DNA from: Muribaculaceae bacterium
GTDB taxonomy: Bacteria; Bacteroidota; Bacteroidia; Bacteroidales; Muribaculaceae
Length of the DNA stretch: 7,075 bases
Direction: 5' to 3'
Assembly: GCA_029057255.1 (NCBI GenBank)
Contig: JAICZO010000425.1
Coordinates: 1-7,075 of the forward strand
Shown: piece after piece, positions 1 through 4,431 of the stretch
Numbering within the stretch: position 1 is the first letter of the stretch
Layout: each line of letters starts with the position of its first letter
The notes under the pieces: generated by a model
Database searches by the model: none
Seen by the model: the letters and a program-made list of their open reading frames with translations, nothing else
What the model was told of the DNA's origin: nothing
Made by a program: the position numbers and the translations under genes

Positions 1-443
1 ACCTTACCCGAGCGCAGAGAGCCTCCTGCGTCTTTTAGCCAAAACACTGTCGAGCCTTGCAATGCTTTGGCGTGAGTCACGCCACATAGCGCAAACGCCT
101 CGAGCACCACAGAGCCGCCGAACACGGCGCAGAGATAGCGGAATAACGTGTCATAGCGCCACATCGCCGGGGATTGCACGGCATAGCGCGGCTCTATCGT
201 GTCGTATCCGTCCGAAACATGACCGATGCGGCAAGGCGGCCTTACCCTGTTGATAAATTCGTCCTTTTTGACATACTCGTTTGGCTTCGAGTGATAGCGG
301 CAATTATTCTCGCGGTTGCATCGCCCGCAGTTCTCGTCGACGATTTCGCCTGTTGCGTTGTCGACATAGAATTTAAACGACCGACGGCCGCACTGCGGGC
401 AGATGCCAGTTTGCCGCCCGAGCGAATAGCGGTATTTTGCCAT
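1..443 (-). CDS. Zinc-ribbon DUF6371-like (PG0870-type, primase-like) protein, 3' part cut by window edge
   Basis: Translating the minus strand from the ATG at 441-443 gives 147 codons without a stop, running off base 1, so only the N-terminal part is present. It begins MAKYRYSLGRQTGICPQCG. A zinc ribbon is visible: CPQC at residues 15-18, then CGRC at 39-42 followed by NRENNC and YH (about 43-51). A later segment, STVFWLKDAGGSLRSGK, resembles a conserved stretch of DUF6371/PG0870-related proteins, which I recall from Bacteroidetes mobile elements and which resemble CHC2-type primase zinc domains. A nucleic-acid role, perhaps in element replication, is inference. The gene starts 22 bp after the stop of the upstream small gene, so it is probably the last or a later gene of the minus-strand operon that contains the HTH-ATPase. 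The family call rests on remembered sequence patterns; the open frame and the Cys pattern are directly seen. Confidence 0.75.
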   Translation of the reverse strand, partial: MAKYRYSLGRQTGICPQCGRRSFKFYVDNATGEIVDENCGRCNRENNCRYHSKPNEYVKKDEFINRVRPPCRIGHVSDGYDTIEPRYAVQSPAMWRYDTLFRYLCAVFGGSVVLEAFALCGVTHAKALQGSTVFWLKDAGGSLRSGK

Positions 444-465
444 GACTTCGCCAAGGTCAGCGAGG

Positions 466-693
466 CTAATTCTTCGCCTCTAAGTGTTCAATGTTGAATT
501 GGGCACAGTGAGCCACATACGCCAGAAGGTCGAGCACGTCGCCCATCTTGGTGTCGTGGAGTATTGCCTCGGTGACATGGCACACCGCTCCGTCTTTATC
601 GTAGCCGAGGGTGTAGCAGAAGAAACATTTGGTTGTGAAGATTCGATAGCATGCTAATACGCGCATCTTCAAGCGCTTGATGTACTTTTTCAT
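466..693 (-). CDS. Small Cys-containing basic protein of unknown function (75 aa)
   Basis: I do not recognise this family. The frame is open from a GTG at 727-729 to the TAG at 466-468. I prefer the ATG at 691-693 because the first 12 codons of the longer form are partly made of the GTGGACA repeat array. The 75-residue form starts with a basic stretch (MKKYIKRLKMR), has five cysteines (residues 15, 23, 26, 38, 63) including a CxxC at 23-26, and ends with a probable amphipathic helix (KMGDVLDLLAYVAHCAQFNIEHLE). It lies between the HTH-ATPase gene and the zinc-ribbon gene on the same strand, so co-transcription is likely. The single CxxC could bind metal, but a full four-ligand site is not evident. 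The operon position and tight spacing support it being a real gene. Confidence 0.55.
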   Translation of the reverse strand: MKKYIKRLKMRVLACYRIFTTKCFFCYTLGYDKDGAVCHVTEAILHDTKMGDVLDLLAYVAHCAQFNIEHLEAKN

Positions 694-720
694 TTGATTG
701 TAGATTGATTTTTTCAGTTG

Positions 721-785
721 CTTGTCCACTTGTCCACTCTGTACACTGACGGCAATCAGTGGACAGAGTGGACGCGGTGGACAAG
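721..785. repeat. GTGGACA inverted heptamer array, copy A (long imperfect hairpin)
   Basis: The left arm has TGTCCAC at 723-729 and 731-737 and TGTACAC at 740-746. The right arm has GTGGACA at 759-765, GTGGACG at 768-774 and GTGGACA at 777-783. The arms pair over about 30 bp with a few mismatches and one indel. The innermost stem is CACTGA/TCAGTG around the 6-nt loop CGGCAA. The array fills almost the whole gap between the stop codon of the HTH-ATPase gene (787-789) and the small gene downstream. A close relative lies at 2643-2725 in the same orientation, starting with the same 18 bases. It could be a protein-binding array or, in the minus-strand transcript, a structured intercistronic hairpin. 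No T-tract follows it on either strand, so it is not a standard intrinsic terminator. Confidence 0.85.
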
Positions 786-786
786 G

Positions 787-1746
787 CTATGCGCCCTTGG
801 CTAATTTGGACACATAACTCTTGGATATTCCGAGCTGGTCGGCAATCTCGCGCACGGTTTTCTTTTGGTCGAGCAGTTCTCTAATCTGTTTTCTGCTTTC
901 CTCCATTTTCAGCTGCACGTCGTCGGGTTCTTCAATCAGCTCTTTTTCAGTCGCCGTACCGAGGTGCTTGAGGTGGATATAGCACCCTTCCTTCACGAGC
1001 TGCCCGACGATGACATTTGTCTCGCCATAGAGCAGCTCGCTCGAGCGCACCTTTATCTGCTTGATGTATCGGCCGTGGGGGCGGTCCATCTTGTTGAGGC
1101 CGATGGCAAACATCGAGTCCATGAAGTTGGCGATGCGTTTGCTGCCCGCAAGGGAGTTCTGCGTCAGCGGTGCGTAGATATAGCGCTTCGGCGTATGCGC
1201 GAGCACAAGAATCGAGAGGTTACGCCGCTTCTTGAGCGAAATCAACAGCTGCATCAGCGCGCCTGCGGCGTCGCCGCTCTCGTTTCGGTTGCATATCCAC
1301 GTGACGTTGTCGATGATGACGACTTTTGCATTGCGTCGCACACACTCGACCTCGATATGCTCTATTATTGAGTCGAGGTCAAAGAGCACGCCGCCGTTGC
1401 GGCTGAACTCGAGCCTGCCGAAGCCTTCGGGGAAGCGGTGCACCTCCTTCGTCTCGGCGTCGGTGTAGCGCATTTGGAATTGCTTGTCGCTCATCTCGAA
1501 GTCGAAGTATAGCACAGGCTGCGTCTTGGCAATTTCCTCGGCTATCTGTATGGCGTAGATGCTCTTGCCTACGTTGGTGTCGGCAAAAAGACAGCACACT
1601 TCGCCCTCATACCACAGATTCATCCACAGCGGCGTAGGGTCGGGGCGCTGCTTGGCCTCGTCTATCCATTCGTTTGCGCTCTTGTAGGCAAACATGGTTT
1701 CGTCGTTTACTTCTTCGAAGCTTGCCTTTACTTCCTGTTCCATCAT
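787..1746 (-). CDS. RepA-like AAA/RecA-fold ATPase with C-terminal helix-turn-helix (319 aa)
   Basis: This is a RecA-fold ATPase of the AAA_25/RepA-helicase-like kind. Walker A is ADTNVGKS at residues 55-62, with Ala in place of the first Gly of GxxxxGKS. Walker B is VVIID at 142-146, and a sensor-like strand LVLAHTPKR lies at 181-188. After a charged linker (about 265-295) an HTH follows at about 297-316, with VREIADQLGIS and SKSYVSKL as its two helices. The plan suggests an ATPase that is brought to DNA by its own HTH, for example at the nearby GTGGACA arrays; that link is inference. Its ATG (1744-1746) overlaps the stop of the 259-aa gene as ATGA, so translation is probably coupled; a second ATG follows directly at 1741-1743. 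It is a clear paralog of the plus-strand ATPase at 2960, sharing TPLW, EGE, the Walker motifs, the AHTPKR strand and QIKVR. The role could be replicative helicase or loader, or regulator. Confidence 0.85.
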   Translation of the reverse strand: MMEQEVKASFEEVNDETMFAYKSANEWIDEAKQRPDPTPLWMNLWYEGEVCCLFADTNVGKSIYAIQIAEEIAKTQPVLYFDFEMSDKQFQMRYTDAETKEVHRFPEGFGRLEFSRNGGVLFDLDSIIEHIEVECVRRNAKVVIIDNVTWICNRNESGDAAGALMQLLISLKKRRNLSILVLAHTPKRYIYAPLTQNSLAGSKRIANFMDSMFAIGLNKMDRPHGRYIKQIKVRSSELLYGETNVIVGQLVKEGCYIHLKHLGTATEKELIEEPDDVQLKMEESRKQIRELLDQKKTVREIADQLGISKSYVSKLAKGA

Positions 1747-2522
1747 GCGTGTACTTTAATCTGTAGAAACTCGCGTGACTCACGGTTGCGGAGGCACGCC
1801 TTGTAGGCTTCGGGGTACTCGGCGGCGAGTTTTTCGACGTCGATGACCGCTCCCCTCTTGGATGTGCGCAGATGCACGTCGGCCTTCTTGCCCTTGAGCA
1901 CTTTCAGACCGAGCGACTTCATGTGATTCTTTATGCGCTCGCGCGATACGCGTGTCTGTGTGCGCAGTTCGTGCACGGCGATTTCCATGTCGAAGTCGGT
2001 TTCGTTGTTGGTGAGTATGGCCGTTAGCAGGGAGTTGTATATGGCGCCGTCGTTTTCGGGAGTGTCGGCGGTGAGAACTTCCGGCGCGATACTGCCTGTT
2101 TTCTTGTTGCGTAGAAACGCGATGAAGGGCTTGGCGGCTTCTTCCTCGAGACCCGCCTGCCGCATGGCATGGCGGCACACAGAGGCGTATATTTCGGCTA
2201 CGCGCTTGCTGAATCGCGAGTCAGGGAGGGCAATGCCTATGAATTTCTCGTGGCAAATCTGAAGGCGGATGTCAAGGCCGGATATCAGCGAGAGTCGCAC
2301 GGTGAAAAGTCGGCCATATACGCTTTGGCCAAGTTCGCGCTCGACGGCGCAGAAGCATTCGTCGTCCTGTAGCGTAAAGCTTGTGTAGTGAAGCTCCCAT
2401 CTCATAGTCAGGCGGCTGCTTTCTCTGTTTTCGTCGAAGCCGCGGAAGGCCGCATGCTTGCTGTAGCCTAATATGTTGATTATGTGGGCGAGAATGCCCA
2501 TCGGTGGTTTGATTGTGTTCAT
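1743..2522 (-). CDS. Unknown protein with possible C-terminal winged helix; first gene of the minus operon (259 aa)
   Basis: I do not recognise a family. The ATG at 2520-2522 is the first gene start on the minus side of the divergent gap. The N-terminal part (about 1-110) is mixed, with strands such as RLFTVRLSLI and LDIRLQICHEKFIGIAL. The middle (about 115-140) is helical. Residues about 178-208 could form a helix-turn-helix (EIAVHELRTQT then RVSRERIKNHMKSLGL), followed by a basic hairpin-like stretch KGKKADVHLRTSKRGAVIDV that could be a wing. A DNA-binding role is therefore plausible: replication initiator, accessory factor or repressor of the divergent region. It overlaps the downstream ATPase gene by 4 bp, which suggests the two products are made together and may act together. 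I see no membrane segment or signal peptide. That it is a gene is well supported; its function is open. Confidence 0.8.
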   Translation of the reverse strand: MNTIKPPMGILAHIINILGYSKHAAFRGFDENRESSRLTMRWELHYTSFTLQDDECFCAVERELGQSVYGRLFTVRLSLISGLDIRLQICHEKFIGIALPDSRFSKRVAEIYASVCRHAMRQAGLEEEAAKPFIAFLRNKKTGSIAPEVLTADTPENDGAIYNSLLTAILTNNETDFDMEIAVHELRTQTRVSRERIKNHMKSLGLKVLKGKKADVHLRTSKRGAVIDVEKLAAEYPEAYKACLRNRESREFLQIKVHA

Positions 2523-2556
2523 ATTCTCGGATTTTGAAAAAAAGCGGATTTGGCAG

Positions 2557-2593
2557 TGATATATATATTATATTTTATATAATATATATATCA
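2557..2593. repeat. Perfect AT-rich palindrome, 17 bp arms
   Basis: TGATATATATATTATAT at 2557-2573 is exactly mirrored by its reverse complement at 2577-2593, with TTT as spacer. Apart from one G and one C at the ends the 37 bp are all A or T. It lies 35 bp upstream of the 259-aa gene start on the minus strand and 50 bp from heptamer array copy B. It could be an unwinding element, a cruciform site, or the promoter and operator of the minus operon, where I find no exact TAnnTTTG. Which of these applies cannot be told from the sequence. Confidence 0.85.
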
Positions 2594-2642
2594 TTACTCT
2601 TTTTTAGGCGGGCGGTCTGTGACTGTCCGTCAGCCGCCCGAG

Positions 2643-2725
2643 CTTGTCCACTTGTCCACTGTGTACACTGCCGCTTGTCAGTGGACAGAGTGGACAGAGT
2701 GGACAGGGTGGACAGTGCGGACGGC
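2643..2725. repeat. GTGGACA inverted and tandem heptamer array, copy B (iteron-like)
   Basis: The left arm has TGTCCAC at 2645-2651 and 2653-2659 and TGTACAC at 2662-2668. The right arm has four exact GTGGACA units beginning at 2681, 2690, 2699 and 2708, then a degenerate GCGGACG at 2717, all at a strict 9 bp period. Left and right arms are inverted around CCGCTTGT. The spacing on the left (8, then 9 bp) and the central TGTACAC match copy A at 721-785. A tandem array with fixed period flanked by inverted units suits cooperative protein binding, as in plasmid iterons or repressor operators. The HTH-ATPase and the 259-aa protein are the obvious candidate binders (inference). Confidence 0.85.
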
Positions 2726-2854
2726 GCTAAGGCGGGTGCGAATAGAGGTAGATGTCGAGCTTCATAGAAATGTAGATTGTAGATTGTCAGAGGGCGGCGG
2801 ATGCGCCGTATGTTTTCGCCGACAAAGTTATGTAGTGACAAATTGAAATGCAAA

Positions 2855-2889
2855 TTTTTTTTATTTTTTTTTTTTTTTTTTTTTTTTTT
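2855..2889. repeat. Long homopolymer: T8, A, T26
   Basis: Eight T (2855-2862), one A, then 26 T (2864-2889) lie just upstream of the putative promoter of the second ATPase gene. Runs of this length are prone to slippage in replication, so the length may vary between cells, and the run may also bend the DNA. The count could be affected by sequencing or assembly error. Confidence 0.8.
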
Positions 2890-2895
2890 GACAAA

Positions 2896-2930
2896 TTTGT
2901 GTATAATCGGGTGAAAATATGTTAATTTTG
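2896..2930 (+). promoter_or_regulatory. Bacteroidetes-type promoter of the second ATPase operon
   Basis: TAATTTTG at 2923-2930 is an exact match to the -7 consensus TAnnTTTG. A TTTG at 2896-2899 could be the -33 element, with a spacer of 23 bp, somewhat longer than the usual about 19-21 bp. The ATG at 2960 would then follow a short leader. The perfect palindrome ACAAATTTGT (2891-2900) overlaps the -33 element and could be an operator. The 26-T run ends directly before it. Confidence 0.55.
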
Positions 2931-2959
2931 CGGTGAATTGTAAATTAATACCTAACTTT

Positions 2960-3772
2960 ATGAGTGCACCAACCAAAAACGTCATGATGCCCGACCTTGG
3001 CCACTACACATCAGTCTTCACGCACTGCGAGACTGTCGACATAGCACGCGCGGCCGACATAGCACGCGCCGACTACGAGTCGATAACGCCCCTGTGGGGT
3101 CAGTTCTGGAACGAAGGCGAGATTTGCGTCTTTTTCGCGCCAACCAACGCAGGCAAGTCGATAGTGGCGGTTCAGATAGCGGCGGAGATAGCGCGCAGTC
3201 AGCCTGTAATCTACTTCGACTACGAGATGAGCGACGTCCAGTTCCACAACCGCTACGCCGACGCCGCCTTCCCGCCAGACTTCTACCGCGCCTCCTCGAA
3301 AAGCGAAGCCCTCGAAGCCCTCGACTTCGATGCCGCCATACTTGACATAACGAGGGCTGTCGACCAAGGCTTCAAGATTGTAATCGTCGACAATATCACC
3401 TTCCTCACATCGTCAATAAAAGACCCGACGGCGTCGCTTAACATGATGAAGCGGCTCAAGAGCAAGGTGGCCACGTCGGGAGCTTCGCTGCTGCTGATTG
3501 CACACACACCCAAGCGCAACGCATCGTTGCCGCTGACAGGAAACGACATCGCAGGCTCGTCGAATATACTCAACTTCGCCGACTCGGCCTTCGCCCTCGG
3601 CCGAAGCTACCTCGACGACGAACTGCGCTACCTCAAGCAGATAAAAGTGAGGGCGGGAGAGTTTGCCTTTACAGAGGCCAACGTGCTCGTCGGAAAATTT
3701 GAAAAGAATGACGGCATGCTTGAGTTCATGCCTATTGTTGAACAGGAAGAATACCTACACTTACAGCAATGA
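2960..3772 (+). CDS. RepA-like AAA/RecA-fold ATPase without HTH, paralog of the divergent ATPase (270 aa)
   Basis: This RecA-fold ATPase has Walker A APTNAGKS at residues 60-67 (again Ala replacing the first Gly), Walker B IVIVD at 140-144 and the strand LLIAHTPKR at 178-186. It aligns along its core with the minus-strand ATPase: TPLW, NEGE, QPVIYFDYEMSD, NILNFADSAFALG and QIKVRAGEF have direct counterparts. It lacks the C-terminal HTH and ends shortly after the core, so DNA targeting, if any, must come from a partner. I chose the ATG at 2960 over a GTG at 2933 because 2933 lies only 3 bp beyond the -7 element. Its stop overlaps the start of the 160-aa gene as ATGA. Residues 27-38 show a small in-frame duplication (DIARAA, DIARAD). 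A helicase-like or DNA-dependent ATPase role is inferred from the family. Confidence 0.82.
   Translation: MSAPTKNVMMPDLGHYTSVFTHCETVDIARAADIARADYESITPLWGQFWNEGEICVFFAPTNAGKSIVAVQIAAEIARSQPVIYFDYEMSDVQFHNRYADAAFPPDFYRASSKSEALEALDFDAAILDITRAVDQGFKIVIVDNITFLTSSIKDPTASLNMMKRLKSKVATSGASLLLIAHTPKRNASLPLTGNDIAGSSNILNFADSAFALGRSYLDDELRYLKQIKVRAGEFAFTEANVLVGKFEKNDGMLEFMPIVEQEEYLHLQQ
3037..3069 (+). repeat. In-frame 18 bp duplication inside the second ATPase gene
   Basis: CGACATAGCACGCGC occurs at 3037-3051 and again at 3055-3069, an 18 bp period that keeps the frame and yields DIARAA followed by DIARAD. It lies in the poorly conserved region before the ATPase core and probably arose by slippage. Confidence 0.8.
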
Positions 3773-4251
3773 CGACTTATAAAACAGTAAAAGAGAGGCA
3801 TACAGAGATATTTCTTCAAGATTTCCGCGACGTATGCCATGCCCTCCACTCGGCAAAAACTTTCGCGGCTATTGAAGACTCGCTCCTTTTCGCCGTCCTG
3901 ATGTGTCAGAAAATCGGAGCCACAATATCGAGCGTGTCGTATGTCGACGGCCACGTAAAACTCCACTACAAGGGCGTGGTTATGCCGCGGGTGAGGGTGC
4001 ACTGCGAAACTTTGTGGGAGGCTTTTACAACCATGCTTTCATCGTCGCAGATGGCTATATGCTCCTGTATAATCGACGTGAGCTATTCAAAACTCGGAGT
4101 GCCCGCGAAGCCGCGAATCTATAAAATCGGAACTGATACGAGCTGGCGCAAATCCTCTGTGAGCTACGACTATGAATACTACGCCTTGCAGCATACTATT
4201 GCCGAGACAATCCCGCACCTTGTCGACTTAAATAAAAAGCTCCATTGGTAA
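3769..4251 (+). CDS. Unknown 160-aa protein translationally coupled to the second ATPase
   Basis: I do not recognise this protein. Its ATG (3769-3771) overlaps the ATPase stop as ATGA, which supports the start and suggests coupled synthesis. Residues about 1-50 look helical (KERHTEIFLQDFRDVCHAL, then FAAIEDSLLFAVLMCQKIG). They are followed by alternating strands (ATISSVSYV, HVKLHYKGVVMPRVRVH), a helix (TLWEAFTTMLSS), more strands (AICSCIIDVSYS) and a C-terminal helix (YYALQHTIAETIPHLVDLNKKL). There is no signal peptide, membrane span or obvious zinc or HTH motif. The arrangement mirrors the other operon, where an unknown protein is also paired with an ATPase by an ATGA overlap, but gene order is reversed and I see no similarity between the 160-aa and 259-aa proteins. 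It may be a partner or adaptor of the ATPase. Confidence 0.78.
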   Translation: MTTYKTVKERHTEIFLQDFRDVCHALHSAKTFAAIEDSLLFAVLMCQKIGATISSVSYVDGHVKLHYKGVVMPRVRVHCETLWEAFTTMLSSSQMAICSCIIDVSYSKLGVPAKPRIYKIGTDTSWRKSSVSYDYEYYALQHTIAETIPHLVDLNKKLHW

Positions 4252-4330
4252 TGCAAGCCCTGCGCAATTGACGACTCGGCCGTGACCGAGCGCGAGAATC
4301 TTATGTAACATCATACAGTTGCAGTACGAG

Positions 4331-4361
4331 GCGGTGCCCGGGCGGGCGCCGCTTTTTTTTT
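4331..4361 (+). terminator. Rho-independent terminator of the second ATPase operon
   Basis: A 9 bp stem, GCGGTGCCC (4331-4339) with GGGCGCCGC (4344-4352), has one T-G wobble and the loop GGGC, and is followed by nine T (4353-4361). This is a textbook intrinsic terminator on the plus strand, about 80 bp after the 160-aa gene. It insulates kdgK from the accessory operon. Confidence 0.9.
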
Positions 4362-4388
4362 AAAGTCCGATAAAATTCACTATCTTTG
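4358..4388 (+). promoter_or_regulatory. Bacteroidetes-type promoter of kdgK-eda
   Basis: TATCTTTG at 4381-4388 matches the -7 consensus TAnnTTTG exactly. The end of the terminator T tract (TTTT at 4358-4361) lies 19 bp upstream, at -33 spacing, and may serve as a weak -33 element. The ATG at 4432 follows after a leader of roughly 35 nt without an obvious Shine-Dalgarno, as is common in Bacteroidetes. Confidence 0.65.
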
Positions 4389-4431
4389 CAGGCGCAAAAT
4401 CAAATCGTATACTAAACCCAAACTTTAAGAA

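Larger units (their letters stand above)
2523..2959. other. Divergent intergenic region; candidate replication origin or shared control region
   Basis: This 437 bp gap separates two divergent operons headed by the 259-aa protein and the second ATPase. It contains in order: a perfect AT palindrome (2557-2593); a GC-rich inverted repeat with 7 bp arms CGGGCGG/CCGCCCG (2609-2615 and 2634-2640); the GTGGACA array copy B (2643-2725); a short AT-rich stretch with tandem TGTAGAT units (about 2771-2785); a long T tract (2855-2889); a 10 bp palindrome ACAAATTTGT (2891-2900); and a TAnnTTTG promoter element (2923-2930). Iteron-like repeats next to an AT-rich palindrome, with RepA-like ATPase genes on both sides, resemble plasmid or satellite origins. 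A purely regulatory region for two divergent operons is the main alternative. I see no convincing coding sequence here. Confidence 0.55.

Noticed and set aside
174..497. Plus-strand frames in the first 500 bases (62-253 and 174-497) and the 242-454 minus frame
   Set aside because: The zinc-ribbon protein in another minus-strand frame explains this region better, with conserved Cys motifs and an open frame to the edge.
865..1371. 168-codon plus-strand frame antisense to the HTH-ATPase gene
   Set aside because: A shadow of a GC-rich gene that carries clear ATPase motifs in the other strand.
2607..2640. GC-rich inverted repeat with neighbouring T run as an intrinsic terminator
   Set aside because: The T run precedes the stem on the plus strand and reads as A on the minus strand after it, so neither direction gives a stem followed by U.
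2643..2725. Heptamer array as a CRISPR array
   Set aside because: Units are 7 bp at a 9 bp period with no spacers, and no cas genes are present.
2619..2846. Plus-strand frames over the heptamer array (WTEWTEWTGWT and DRVDRVDRVD peptides)
   Set aside because: The periodic peptides are a by-product of the 9 bp DNA repeat; there is no plausible start or family.
2888..2907. TTGACA and TATAAT as a sigma70 promoter
   Set aside because: The two hexamers are only 8 bp apart, far too close; the TAnnTTTG element downstream suits this organism better.
2575..2985. Minus-strand reading frame of 136 codons across the divergent gap
   Set aside because: It is made of poly-Lys from the T tract and STLSTLST from the heptamer array, so it is low-complexity translation of repeats rather than a gene.
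4252..4330. Possible tRNA or attachment site between the accessory operon and the terminator
   Set aside because: Only a short CTCGG/CCGAG hairpin is present; no cloverleaf, anticodon arm or TTC motif is seen.
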